The notes beneath the pieces were generated by a model, which had not been told where the DNA came from, made no database searches, and saw only the letters and a list, made by a program, of their open reading frames with translations. The translations under genes were made by a program, and so were the position numbers. From contig NC_092020.1 in NCBI RefSeq assembly GCF_042242105.1, positions 20,769,288 to 20,833,287 of the forward strand: 64,000 nt of DNA. Direction: 5' to 3'. This document shows positions 24,301 to 40,800 of this stretch, piece after piece (the stretch's first letter is position 1; each line of letters begins with the position of its first letter). This DNA is from Pempheris klunzingeri (taxonomy: Eukaryota; Chordata; Actinopteri; Acropomatiformes; Pempheridae).

Positions 24301-27300
24301 TGAGAACTTTAAAACTCCTAATTATAACATTAATATGATTTTTTTGGTCATTTTAAGCCTGTATTAGATGATGGTACACATTGGGCAAAGTGAGAACATG
24401 TTTAACCCCCATGTGTTGAGCACTTCAGCAAACATAAATAAATAAATATAATCCTGCGCTAAATACCACTGTATGCATTTTGTATGCGTTGCCCACTCTT
24501 TCACCAATACTGTTTCAAGCTCTGCGGTGTGTAGTGTCTTTACGCGGCAGCTTGGGCCACTTAACTCAAACACATCAACATTATGCCATGAATCCTCGAA
24601 AACAGGTTCTGCAGGCAGTTCACATTCCCGGGGTGGTTGGAAAACTGTGTTGACCTGAAACTACCGTGACACAAACCAACAAGGATACAACTTGCGGCAA
24701 TGATCCTGGCTGCAGTTTGCAGAGTTCAATGAGCAGCGTCGTGTACGTGACGTCGATGTGAGGCGGAATGGGCAGCTGGAAAAGTTCTCCAAAGATCACC
24801 TGAAAAAGAAAAATACCGCATATCAAATACTTTGAACAAACTTTTAATTTTTCTCTTATTTCTCAAAATTAAATTACTTATTTCTAAAACTCATACCTCA
24901 ACGATGTGATAGTTGAGTGGGATCTTATTCTTCCCTGGATAGCTAAGTAACTGGGCAGCACTAGAAGGTAAAAAAAAAAAAAAAAGAATTTTTTTTTGAA
25001 GAAATGATATTTTTCCAATTCCAGTTATTTTCAACATGGACATTGAGACATGCCAACAACTGAAACATGCGTGTTACCCACCATGTTTTCCTCTCTTTCC
25101 AGTGAGTCCTGATGATGCAGTGAAGGTTTTCTTCTATGACAAATCTCTCCACAGAATGGCTGCCGGGCATAACAGGACCCTAAAGGGTAAAGAAGACGAG
25201 AGTTTGTGGACTTTAAAGGGCTTGAAATTTGGTTTAATTCTTTTTTATTGAGTACTTTAGCAAATCACTGATATACTGCTGTGTGTCTTTCAAAGCCAGG
25301 CTGTAAAGTACCTCTGGGGCATCGGTGTAGTCAAACATACGGAAGACGACGCGGGGCATGGGGTACTGGGCGTCGGGCATGTGGCCCGGTGGAGTGAAAG
25401 GGGGCAGGTTGTGTTGTAGGGCCTCGCACAGCACGCTGTCGAAGGCGATGTACGGACGAAGGATGTGGCGCTCCTGCCAGCGGTCTTTCTTCAGCTTCTG
25501 AATCTGGGCCCAAAGGCAGTCCAGGTACTGAGTAAACAACAGGGAGAGAGGGAGTGAAGTTTTAACAGTGCCTGCAGGAACTGACACACATGCTAGAAAG
25601 GTAGAGGTAGAGCTAGAGCTAGAACGATCACAGCTGCCTTAGTCTCGCTTTGCTTGTCGGCATCGAATTATACGTGAATACAAACGGCTGTATTTTTCAG
25701 TCATTGCCTTAATACCTCAAGGTAACGTCTATAAACGGCAAGGTCTGAGCAGGTGATGAAGAACATATTCATAAATTGTTGTACTGTCTTTCATTTTAAT
25801 ATGAAGGCACCACCAGGAAATTCAGGTTGGTTAGAAGACAGACTCACAGACAGGATGCTGACTTAACAACAAAATTATGACTTCAATTTAAACGTTAAAT
25901 GAGCGTTTGCCTCATCTGGCGGACAATGAACTAGAAGACAAGCGGGGAGCTCTATATGCATGCGACACAGAGGAAAGTTAAACATTATTCAGTTGATTTT
26001 TTACTATCCACACTATAAAGATAAAAGCAAAGTGATCTTGGGACTTGACTTCACAACAATATCATGGTGATGTGATTCACAACAGTTATTTTTCAAACAA
26101 TAATGGGAGGGATGTTCTCTCCATCTGTATCTCACCTCCTCTTGTGGGTGGGGCTTCTCTGCTGTCCACACCTGCAGCATGGGCACGTGTGTCTTTCCTC
26201 GCCCCCTAGAAATTACAGAAAAGAATCGGTATAAAAAAAGGGGTGATTCAGGCACCGAACAAATAACAATAAAGTTTGCAAAAAAAAAAAACATTAAATA
26301 ATAAAGATAAACAGCGATAAGAGCTGAGATGTAAGAGCAAGAAAATAGGGTGGACATCTTACTTGAGGTAGCCTTCAATTTGGCTGAGAAGTCGGTCCAT
26401 CTCGACATCCTTCTTTTCGTACAGCTCCTTGCCGACCCAGGGCAGACAGGCCAGCACCACGTACACGAACCAGTCCGACCGCACCTGAGGACAAAAACAA
26501 GACCACTTACAAAATCACAGTCGGCTCTTTTCAACCTCAACGTTAACCAGGATAGCAGCCAAAACCTAGAATAAATCACGGTGCTTCCCGTAATTATTTT
26601 CACCCAAATTTAAAAAAGGTGACTGGTGTTTCAGTTAAGAATTGTCATGCGTGTTTGCTTTTGACACTCAACTCAAAACTGAACTAAACTTTGTTAGCTA
26701 TTTATTTTTTTCACTCCACCTCAACCTTCTGCCCACCTGTGGTACATCTTCCTCTTGAGTGACACTGACAAAGTTTTCGAACATGGCCACCATTGAAGGA
26801 GCAGCAATCACATGGCAGTTGACCAAGTCAGAGAGAAAGCGCACCTACAAAAAGAACGTGACGTTAAAAACAAATAAACAATGATGCTTCCATTGTTTTA
26901 GGTGTGTGTGAACATTTTGCTTACCAAATAAACAGCTTCGTGGTACAAGTTGTTTTTCAATGTCTCCTTGAGTTGTCTGATCATGGCCTCCACAAACTCG
27001 CCGCCAAAGTTGTAGTTCCTGGCGTTCAGGAGGCCAACTAAGGTCGTATACACGGTCAGCTTCTCAGGTAGGAGGCGGGCGCTGTCAACGGAAAACAACT
27101 CTGTCTTAAATCTACCTCCAACACAGCGATCATTTGACCAGTGAAAGGGTGACGACTGGTATGAACGTACACAGAACATAAAATGCGCAGGATTTTGTTT
27201 TTGTAGTTTGGAAGGTCAGCCTCCAGCACGCCTGCGAGGCCCTCCAAGTTGCTCTCCAGGGAGGATGTGCTCTGTAAAGAAAAATGAAGCACTTTAGCTT

Positions 27301-29554
27301 GAGCATTTGTCAGCAAACTAATTCAGCTGCCATGTTGCAAGCAGTTTCTATAAAGCAGTGAAGCTACAGGTGGTTTCCAGTTTCAAATACTTTGGTATTG
27401 TCTTAGACTCCAATCTCTGCATAACATTTTTTTTTAACATTCAAAGATACCTTGACCTACCTGAAGTTGCTAAGATTGATTTCCATGCTATGATTATCTC
27501 ATTAAACACACTGTTTCACTTGGTCTCTTACCACTGATACAGTAATAAAGCCTGTATAATCTGCATATTATCAAGCTCTTCCTAGATATGGTCTCCTTTG
27601 CTGGAGTAGTGCCTCCCTTATTTACCAGATTCATGTTTTTATCCTAGTATAAATTGAATTGTCTGTATATATGCTAAGCATAAGGGACAACAACTTGCTT
27701 TATATTGTGCAACCCTGAAATGTAAGACACATGAATGACCTTGATTACAGTAAGAGCTTCCCAGATTTGGACTGTCCTTCCATTAGATATACGATACAGC
27801 AACTTGTATTGTCCCTTTAATATTAAAACCTGGTTAAAAAGCAACTAGACTTGCCATTACACCCAGTCACTGCATGCTGTCCTTGTCTGCCCTTATTTGC
27901 TTAGCAGATTGGATTTGTCAAATGTCGTCCCTCCTGGTTTGTACCTCTGTCTTCTCTAATGTAATGTGTTTTTAACTTGTCTGATTGTCTTACTGAGCAT
28001 GATTCGGCCTTACTCTAAGTGCTTTATAGCGTTCAGCTGCCTCATGTTTTATTGTTTCTTAATGGCTAATTTATCATCTAGCAAAAGGAACTACTACTAC
28101 TAGGCCTATAGAGGTAAAGCAGTATGTTTTGTGGCAGATGAGACAGAGCAGAACACCGTTGATGTAAATACATTGCCAGAGTTGACTCTTTACCTTCTCT
28201 CCCACACGACATATCAGTGACTCCAGGCGGTCTTCAATTTCAATGGGCTCTGATGTTCTTCTCCTTTTGTGGGCCTGACCTCCTGAGGGGTAAATGGGGT
28301 GAGAAAATAATCAAAGTGAGGGGGATGAGAAACATTTCCTGAGAGAATAACTCAAGGGCTGCCACGATGGGAAAATCCACCTTAGGACAGAATTAAATGT
28401 GAATTATTTATGACAGAATGAATACAGCCCATTTCGAATCTGTGATTTTGAACAGGGGAGCTTCACCTAATTTACATATGAAGAGCATACTGATGACTAA
28501 AAAGTATGTCATTAAGGTTATCTATCAACTCTGTATAGCTAACAAGCAGATGCTGCTAAGATCTCATCTCAAGGATGTCTTGGCCTGTAATACACTGATT
28601 TTGGGGCATTATTATCTCTTGTGAATCAAATTCTTTTTGAAGTGCAACACTAAATTGCTGGATCCCTTAAAATTGAACAGCAGAGTCAGTTATTTGTTAT
28701 GTTACTGATTTGTGTAAATAGACCATATATGCTGACAATTTTTTTTTTACATCATTCTATATTGTTTTAGGAACATTTCACTTTTCAACATTGTTATTTA
28801 TTTCGTGTAGCATTCTATAATTTTTTTATTGTTCTTTTTTGTTGCTTGTATTATCTCAACTCATATTCCCTTATTTGTCTTATTTTAGACATAGAAACAG
28901 GACATTGTGATAGCAGTCACAATGATAGCCATACTATATGAACTGACACACAGTTTGAATGTAATGTATGATAGCATATTTACAATCCATGAAATCAGTC
29001 ATTATAAGGACTCCAATAGTAGGTAACGTTACTGAGGCTGATTATTTTAAAGTAGCACAACGTAGCTAAACAATGTTTTAGGGCGGATTATCCCTTTAAC
29101 TGCTAATCAATATGTAGACGTTTAATCAATCATCAGTGCGTGTTCCAAAAGCTACTCTCACTGAAATATTTGCATTATTTACATCACTTAGTTAACGCCC
29201 ACATTATCGACTAGCTAGCGGTTAGTTGTCGTTAGCTAAGCTGGTTAACGGTAGCTAACAGAGTAGCTAACGTTACCGGTTAATTCTTCCACTACTATCA
29301 GAGTTTGCTCAATCATCGTGCTTTGAAGCCACGAGCGCATATTAGAGGTTTTGCACTTTTTAAGATAATGATGCCAAGACTAAAACCTGGCTTCGTAACA
29401 CAACGTATCGGCCAGCATGCGTGAACGCACCAAAGATTAACGTTAACCAGAAAACACGCTAACGTTAGCTAGCCACTACTCGTTAGCCCAACGTCTGAAA
29501 ATCACGTTATGTACACTTACCGTCGTTCTCGTCGCTGTGTCGTCGCCTTGACAT
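18356..29554 (-). CDS. ncbp1: NCBP1 (CBP80), nuclear cap-binding complex large subunit, 23 coding exons
   Basis: Large subunit of the nuclear cap-binding complex; with NCBP2 it binds the m7G cap of Pol II transcripts and supports splicing, export, NMD and miRNA processing. Coding exons in transcript order: 29554-29521, 28282-28194, 27271-27171, 27081-26925, 26844-26737, 26484-26363, 26205-26136, 25527-25312, 25179-25082, 24960-24897, 24799-24689, 24244-24180, 24075-24013, 23904-23830, 23614-23511, 21616-21494, 21071-20969, 20229-20136, 19949-19846, 19708-19591, 19472-19329, 18772-18659, 18469-18356; 2391 nt, 796 aa (human 790). The N-terminus [11 protein letters not shown] followed by HKRRRTSE is the bipartite nuclear localisation signal. 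A MIF4G domain covers about residues 28-240, with MINHPQ-type helical repeats after it. Residues about 640-715 form an acidic, Lys/Glu-rich coiled coil. The protein ends QQFCALQL. Identity is clear along the whole length, and no defect is seen. It converges on slc49a3 and diverges from tstd2. Confidence 0.97.
18625..18648. repeat. (TG)12 microsatellite beside ncbp1 exon 22 donor
   Basis: In the transcript it is (CA)12, beginning about 10 nt after the 5' splice site of exon 22 (GT at 18658-18657), in an intron of only 189 bp. Confidence 0.95.
21717..22493. mobile_element. Tigger-like (pogo) non-autonomous DNA transposon
   Basis: Bounded by TA target duplications (21715-21716 and 22494-22495). 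Left end CAGTAGTCCCTCGCTATAAC, right end (reverse complement) CAGTGGTCCCTCGTTAATTG; the shared CAGTRGTCCCTCG is the Tigger/MER2-type terminus. 777 bp, no transposase frame, in ncbp1 intron 15. Boundaries are clear; the family name is from memory. Confidence 0.85.
22590..23090. mobile_element. Possible LINE-derived fragment
   Basis: Contains CTGCCAGAGGGCAACAGCTC and neighbouring blocks that resemble sequence near the 3' end of fish non-LTR elements. No frame remains. Lies in ncbp1 intron 15 next to the Tigger-like element. Weak call. Confidence 0.3.
27372..28115 (+). mobile_element. Degenerate LINE reverse-transcriptase C-terminus
   Basis: Translating from 27370 gives [16 protein letters not shown], the typical phrase just after the RT core of fish L2/Rex-like elements. 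Broken pieces follow ([22 protein letters not shown] after frame changes). Many stops and frameshifts; dead. It fills most of ncbp1 intron 2, in the opposite orientation to the gene. Confidence 0.6.
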
Positions 29555-30006
29555 TTTTCACACACTAAGGATGTAAGATAAGTCGACGAAGAAATGAATA
29601 TGAAACAAAAACAAGTGGGCTAAACAAGCTTCTAGATCTTTCAGCCTGGCCGCTGCTGCCTGGTGCAGAAAAATAATAGCGGTCTGATTCAAGTGAGGCA
29701 CATCCGGGGCAGGCAGGGATCAACCGGAAGGTGCACCGTCCTTTTTTGTCCGATCGTCACCGCTGGTTTCTCTGCCACACGTTTGGTGATTGTTGGATAT
29801 ATTAAATGTATAAATTGGTATGTTTAAGGCGTTATATTTAATGTTTGGCAAGGCTGGGTCAACATTGAATGCTCTCACGATGCATTATTCCTATATATTG
29901 ACACCAAAAAGCAAAGTAGCTCCTTCTTAAGTCTTGTAACTTAGCTAAAATTGTTTTCGAGCTAACTAATTTGAGAATAGTTTTTTAAAAAAAGCTCTTG
30001 AAAATC
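29555..30006. promoter_or_regulatory. Divergent promoter shared by ncbp1 and tstd2
   Basis: The ncbp1 ATG (reading left) and the tstd2 ATG (reading right) are only 452 bp apart, so 5' UTRs and both core promoters must fit in between. An ETS-type site ACCGGAAG sits at 29723-29730, typical of bidirectional housekeeping promoters. No TATA box is obvious on either side. Human NCBP1 and TSTD2 are also head to head, which supports a conserved shared promoter (established synteny; the promoter itself is inferred). Confidence 0.6.
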
Positions 30007-33614
<3,608 letters not shown>

Positions 33615-34315
33615 TGATAGAGAGGGTACGATTGGACATTGGTGTTTGCAGCCATATGAAAAAATTATTTTTTTTACATGAATGTTTGGAATGGAGTCAG
33701 ATTTACTGTATCTAAGAGGTGCTCTGAAGACAGAGTTGTCAATGAATCTGACATGAGATGATAAAACTGTTTATTAATCTTTTATTGAGAAAATGCAAAA
33801 TCCACTTTTATTACATGATTTTTGTGAAATGTTTTGAAACGGTAATAATGAAAGCTCAATCTTTTTGGGTCTATGTATGTGTGAAGATTGGATTTTGTCT
33901 CTTTTGTGTGTTGGCAGTTATTTTGACTGAAAAACAACAAAGTGTTGCTACAAATACACCAAAAACATGTAGAATTTACATCAGTTCTCTAAAACATGCA
34001 ATCTATTGCCAAAGCAGGTTACTGAAACTGCATGCGTTGCAGAAAATGTTTAAAACCACAAGCAGGAAGACATCTGTGTCCCTTAAACGGGATGACACGT
34101 TTCAGATATATCTGAATATAGACAAGTATCAAGTAAGATCAGTTACAGAGTTACATCTTCATTTCAGCATGAGAGATTTTAATCCCTGAGCATTTATGAA
34201 ATACAGGTACGGTTGCATCATATTAATTCTGTTTTACATTATTTTTCAGTTTTCCATATAAAATAGTTATAATTGTGGTAGTGCTATTTAAAATAAAGCA
34301 TTGATGTTTCATCTG
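33615..34315 (+). other. tstd2: tstd2 3' UTR with poly(A) signal
   Basis: AT-rich non-coding sequence with AATAAA at 34292-34297 and a second one at 34403-34408. The 143-codon open frame inside it has AT-driven composition and no recognisable protein. Confidence 0.5.
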
Positions 34316-34799
34316 AAAAAAAGAATTAGGTTAAATTTACATATAACAAGCACAGAAATGGGCTACATAAATAGGAAAGATATAAAGAACTGTTTACAAG
34401 GAAATAAAATAAGACAAGGAAATTCAAGAGATATATGCGTTACTGTGCCGCAGGCCATGTACATTATTTGTGCATTTTACAAATGTCTTTGCAAATCCAC
34501 GTGTGCAGAAGTAATGAGGTCTGTGTGGTATTATGACATGTTGAGAGAGAGATTTTCTTTGCTATGAAATAGCACAATTGGTAAATATAATGAAATTCTA
34601 AACACTGGCATAGAAAGTCCACAAGAGGGAGTGATGGCACTGCAGCCAGGAGTCAGTTAAGATCCTCAGCATCCCAACTGGAAGCTTCAGCTTTCAGCCG
34701 AGCGGACCTGGCCAGGCTGCCCGGGTCTTCACCGACCAGCAGCAGCAGCAGCCTCCCCGCCGTATTTCTGGGCTTAAACCAGGCTTTGGGACAGTGCAG

Positions 34800-34856
34800 C
34801 TCATGTGTGTTTACCCACCCGTGTATCTGTGGGCATAAGGACGGGAGGACCGAGCG
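34800..34856 (+). promoter_or_regulatory. sec24b: sec24b 5' leader with a short upstream ORF
   Basis: An ATG at 34803 opens an 11-codon frame (MCVYPPVYLWA) ending at TAA 34836-34838, 18 nt before the main ATG at 34857. A further ATG at 34634 opens an 8-codon frame. If the leader includes them they could lower translation of SEC24B. The transcription start is not known from sequence. Confidence 0.35.
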
Positions 34857-37800
34857 ATGTCTACGCCGGGTTTCACAAACCTGAACAGCTCCGCCAGCTA
34901 CAGCCAGAGCTCGACGCCGAACGGCGGAGCTGCGCCCCCCTATCAGAACGGTAAAGCAGGCCGGATGATGCCATTAGCCGACTGGCTAGCGTTAGCATGC
35001 TAATGTATTTCACATAGATGCATATAGCCGTTTGACGCTTTTTTATTTTATTTTTTTGGTAAAACTGTTTTCCTGTATATTGTAACAACCACGTTAAGAG
35101 TAAATTGGGGTGACGTTTGAATTTGTCAAAAACGGTGAGGGTTTCAGCTAAAGCTAATCAGCTGCTAACACCAGCTAACTAAACAGCTAAGCTAGGTAGG
35201 TATTGAAACTCTATGGAGATAGCGGCTAACATATTGCTATTAAGCTACAGTGAAACGCCAGCTAAGTGCTAGCAAGATAATAGCTGTGACAGATTGCGCA
35301 TCATCATTTCATAATGTCCGCTTTAGACTGAAGCTCTGATAAACAACCAATCGATTACATTTAAAGAGGAAATAATTTTATTCATGGCTGTTGCTGTGCT
35401 GTCAGGGTTGTATATTCGATTGAGAGCTCACTGGGTATTAACCTTCATTGCTAAGGTAACAGCTGCTGATGAAGCCTGTTGACAGTTAATTAGAACCTTT
35501 TGATCATTGTGAGCTGTAGAATAACATTGAACATGTACTTTACCACCCCCTTTCTCTTTTCAGGTCCAGCACAGACATACCAATCTATCTATCAACCTAC
35601 AGGCTGCTATGGAGCCCCACCTCACCAACAGAGCCATCCCACCATCCCTGCCCACTCCAGTCCTGCCCCCAACAAAGCACCCATTACGAACAGTGCCCAT
35701 AGTGCTAGCTACTACCAGAGCAACCATCAGCAACAACAACAACAGCAGCAGCAGCAGCACATCCACCTCCCTCAGCATCATGTAGCACCCTCCTCATACA
35801 CTGCTCACTCCGGCTCTGCCCCTCTTTCTCAGCCATATGCCACCCTCCCCTCTTCAGGACCACCTCCATCAAATGCCCAGTACAACCAGCAGCAGCATCC
35901 ACCGTATGCCACTCCAGGATCCTACTATGGACAGCAGACGTACCACACTCCCCCAGCACAGCACTCACGGCGGCAGCAGCAGCCCAGTTTGGTGCCTGCC
36001 CCAGCGGGAGCTCCACTCTACCCGATTGTTTCGTATCCGTCTGCGCCAGGAAGTAGCCAGTACGGCACCCTGAGTTCTTCCCAGAGCACCCCCACGCCGC
36101 TAGTCATGCCCACCCAGATGAGTGCACCCCTACATCAGTACAACACCTCTCAGCCTGCCCCCACAACAGCAGTGCAGCCGGGGTACAGTGGGGCTCCTCC
36201 TAGTCAGCAAGCGCCAACAGTAAATGGTCAAGGAAGCACAGGTATGTGTGAATGGTTGACTTATGCTGAGCAGTTGCTTGCTAGAAAATGAAGTGAAAGT
36301 TCTTTATATTTCATGAAAGTTTCTGCCAGAATATAATTTAGATTTGGTGTAGTAGACGCGTGCACGTGTACTAGCTGCACTGGTCCATATCAGCTTTTTG
36401 TGGGTGTGTTGTTCAGATGTGGGTGAAGTTATGCAGCTTTCAAAGTAACTTTAGAACGAAAGTGTCACAGTCTTACTTATCATTAGTAGGCATGACTAAA
36501 AGGTGTAAACTGTTTTGTACCTGCATTAGTACAAAGACAAAATACATATTTGTGAAATTCACTAAAACATGCTGCTACACAAATAAACCCAAAAATAATC
36601 ATTCAGCATTCCAAAAAAGTTAGTAATAGAGTTTATAGCACTGCCAGCAGCTAAAAGTCTGCCTCTACTGTTATGGTGTTTTTAGTTTTTGTGCATCTTG
36701 AGTGTCAGTCTGTTGGAAATACCACACATCACCAATTCTACCTTTTTTATTCTTTGTGTTTTGTTCTTTGCTGGCACCCAAACCTCAGTGCACCAACACT
36801 ATGACCAAAGCCATCAGGCTTCTCTGAGCTATGACTCCTACGGTGGGGTTGCTTACAGCAGTAGTGACGCAGACCGGCCGCCCTCAGGAACCCCCTCCAC
36901 CTCAGTCCATTCCTCTCCGGGCCGCCACCAAGGTAACAATGAGATTGTAATATGTACATAACATATAAGATTTTTTGTTGCACGCTAAAAAAAAGATTCG
37001 GTATTGTTATTGCTCTTTAATGCTGCTGGTAGTAATGAACTGCATCAGGTTAGATTAGAGTGAACGTTTAACAGAGGAATGTTAGCGCTGGGCCTCATGT
37101 ATGTTTGCTCCTCGATGTGTAAAGTTAGCAGTTGACAAAATGCCATTGTGCAGTCAACCCTCTAGATGAATGTACATTGCAGTTGTTTAAAAACAATTAT
37201 TTAAATGTAGTTGAAGTTCACCGTGGCGAATTTTGTCACAAAGTTTAGACCAAAAGCCTTTGTTACAATTGAAAGGTCAACATGACATCGGTTTCTTGTT
37301 TTTTTGTTTTCACTGCAATGGTGCATTAGTTTAAAAGTTTTTTTTGGTTGGAATTTGTGTTGAAGTGAAAACGTTTTTCTTTGGGTTTTGAACTTGAAAA
37401 ATGACAGCTCTTGGTTTTGCTGTGCTCTGGTACCTGGTTTTTGTCTTTTCTGGTGCTATGAGGTTATGCTCAGATGTACAGTTTGAATACTTGAAATCTG
37501 CACATACACTGCAAGTGCATGTGAATGGTGCTCATATTCACAGCTGCACTTTAGAAAGGCACCACATGTAATGTGTTGCATACGCAAATACACACTTTCA
37601 AATGTGCAGGTGTGAGCACTTAAACAAATTTGAGGGTTTCAGTTTTGAACTTAGACTTATGTTCCAGGTGCTTGTATATTTTGGCTGTGATCTGCAAATT
37701 TTTCCATTGTCAGCTTAGTAGGCTAAGACCAAAGGACTTCTGCACCTGCTGCACCTGCATTCAATCATAATTTGGGTTGCAAAACCCAGTTGACTTTGAG

Positions 37801-40800
37801 GCATTGCATATTTTCTCACTATGACAAAAGAAAATAGATCTTAAAATGTTATGCTTATTGGGCCTTTATTTTTCACAAAATGTGTGTCTAAATCAGTTTA
37901 CTCAGTCTCAGTGATGCTTCTCTTTTTGTTGTTGTATTTCAAGTGGTTAAATTAAGTGGTCAGGTTGTTTTAATCGGGGTAAAAACTATATTGTAACACT
38001 GAACACAGTGATTACATTAACGTGAGCTGTTACTTAGTTGTGAAATAGAGATAGATTTCCGTAGTGTTTGTAACTTTGCAAGGTTGTGGGGTAAAAACGT
38101 TTGAAGCCTGTTGGGCGATCCGCAGGCTGGAGGCAACTGAGGGAAATAAAGTCCTAAAGCCATTAACATATCTGCAGCTTCTCTGTATCAGTGTGACGCA
38201 CCAACAGATATTTGATGACTTCTTAACACCTAATTGTGTGTGCATGTAAAATTGTAAGTTTTTAGTTGTCTCTCTTGGGCCTTTTTTCTTGTTGGCCTCT
38301 GAAATGTTACTTGTTTCAATGTAGACTTGGGTTCATGTAAAACAGCACATTATGCAATACACATGGTTGCAAAATTCAAAATATATTGGCCTATTGAAAT
38401 TTGCTGGAGGGTCTTTAACTCTTATGCATGATAACAAAGATTATTAAATAAAGCAAAGATCTTCAGTATCGGTCTTTACAGATAGTTTGCCTAATAGAAT
38501 GGGGAAACCACCAGCTACTTTTATCAATGAATGGAAGAAGGTAGTTCATTGCTTCACCACACACACTTGCACACACTACGAAGAATGAAGTTTACAGCCT
38601 GACCGCCGCTGCCCCGTCTGCCGACCACCCAGTCTTACAGTTTTCTTATGTACCTTTCCCACCCCCCCTTCCAACAGGCATGCAGTATGGATATGTTGCT
38701 AATAGTGGAGCTAGCTCTGCCTCTGCCGCCACCTCAGGCCCAGCCGCAGCCCCCTCGTCATCCAGCTCTGATGATGATGAGGAGGAGGAGGAGGAGGAGG
38801 AGGAGGAGGATGAGGAAGCAGGTCTGCTTTAGCTTTTACCTCCTCACAACCCCTTTTGTATCAACACTCTCTCCATCCCCATAAACTCTCCCCTTGTCCG
38901 CGTAAACTCATTCAGCTCTGTCCCAAACCTTCCCATGCCCTTAAACCTTAAACCTTAAACCATCATGTTTACCATCGGTGCGTTTCTTTCCCCTATCCAT
39001 GCAACGTCCTCTTCTCTGTCTGTGCTCCACCTACCAAGACGCTTAATCAGTTTGCATCATTCGTACCTTCCCCTTTCTAATGGGCTAATCGGCTATTTCT
39101 CTCTCTTTCCTGCTGCCTCCTCGACAGCCTTCCAAAGTTCACTTAATGGTCACCATCTTCCCCCCCCTCACAGTCATCAGTACTGGCACTGAATCATCTT
39201 TTAAATCTGTGTGTACTTTGCTCTGTTGCTCCATAACTGACATGAAATTTTGTCTCTCAGAAGGGCGACAGGTAAGTGCGTTAGCATTTCGGTTCATCTG
39301 TGAAAATCTTTTGCCAGGTTGTGCTTGTTTTCATTGTCATGCAGTGGAGGGAGTTGCCTTTCATGCTTGAATGCGGTCCACCTCTCTCTCACTCAGTAGT
39401 CTTTTGGATATGATTATCCGTCTGTAGTGCACCTCCAATTATCAGCAGTCGTCCAACTGTGGTTGCTGCCGGGGGGAAAAGTCAATAAGTTGTGGTCTCA
39501 CTTCTGATCGACTTGCAGCTCAAACATCAAAGGTAGTAATGGTTGTCATGGTCTTGGATATGTGGTGAAACTTAATTGTTATAAGGTGTCTAGTGCTGAA
39601 ATAAATTAACAATTATGAAAAATGATTGATAGTCTGAGACATTTTATCAATGCTTGATCATAGCTTTTAAAAAGTGAGGATTTTGCTGCTCTTCTAGGTT
39701 TTCAAATGATTGGAAATGTAATATTTTGTGGTTTTTGACTGCTGATTTTGTCTGGCTGACAAATGGAAGGTTCTGGAAAATTCTGTTGAAAGTTATTCTC
39801 TATTATATTTAATAGACTAAAAAGAATTACTTGTTTCATTAAGAAAGTAATGAAGAGAATGACCCTCAGAGGAGTGGTGACTGCTCAGTGGCCATCAGAT
39901 CAGACTGTGGTTGTACTGGGCAGCCCTCAGGTGTGAATGAGTGTAATCAGGGTGCTGAAGAACAGCTTTTGCTCAGTGACATTTCCCTGAATGAAATAAA
40001 TGGTAAAATCACTAATGAAAATAATCATTAGGTGCAACCCTAAAAGTGAAAAATATGTTGAGTTTACTTCATTATGTACAAGTTACATTATACTTTGCAT
40101 ACGATCAATAAAACGTAATTATTTGATCGGATTAAGAGAGAGATTTGAGTAGTCTGTGTGAGGGAAAAGTATGTGGACCTTTATAATGGTGTAATTTTCT
40201 GTGCTGGAACGGTCTCATGCGTGTTTTGGACCACTCAGGTGTTCTGCGGATGACTGTCCCTCAGGAGCTATGTCATCAGCCAGAGGTTAACAAGTTTTTA
40301 AATATAGCCACTCCCCTGTCAGCAGGCCCAGGCTCTCTGGATGTGTTTGCTGACTTGCCTGCTCCCCATGAGAGAGAGAACTGGAGGTCTACACAGTTAG
40401 CACTCACTTACACATCTCCTTATAAAAAGAGAGGCTTGTTTTAGCTTTCAGCTTTTACCCTCGTGATCTCTCCAGTTCTCCTTGCTCCATCTCACAGGTT
40501 GTCTGCTACAACAAAGTACCAGTTGTTGATTTCTGGATGTCACGCTAACAACAGAATCTGAACATATCACTTTATGGCAAATGTATTCAAAATGACATCT
40601 TGTGTTACACCACTACGTATTACCTCAGACAGACCTCTTCAAACGTGGAAAACAAAACTTTTAATCATTATTGTTTTTTTTTTTTTATCACATTTTGGCT
40701 TGAGTAATTTATATGGACTCCAGAATTTTGTAAAATAAGAATTCAATGTGATCAAATTATTTGTAAATTGTCGGCCAGTCCTAATGGGCAAAATTTCCCA

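Noticed and set aside
26013..26603. 196-codon minus-strand open frame
   Set aside because: It is parts of ncbp1 exons 6 and 7 read through introns, in part out of frame; the real exons are given in the ncbp1 entry.
29998..30006. Upstream start for tstd2 (MKI before MAADD)
   Set aside because: The first codon is TTG, not ATG; ATG 30007 has a strong context and an in-frame stop lies upstream.
33758..34189. 143-codon open frame
   Set aside because: Lies in the tstd2 3' UTR, composition follows AT-rich DNA, no recognisable domain.
35560..36016. Minus-strand open frames with poly-Leu, poly-Ala or poly-Val
   Set aside because: Antisense shadows of the CAG-rich sec24b exon 2.
40217..40444. 75-codon open frame in sec24b intron 4
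   Set aside because: No recognised protein, no splice sites in phase with neighbours.
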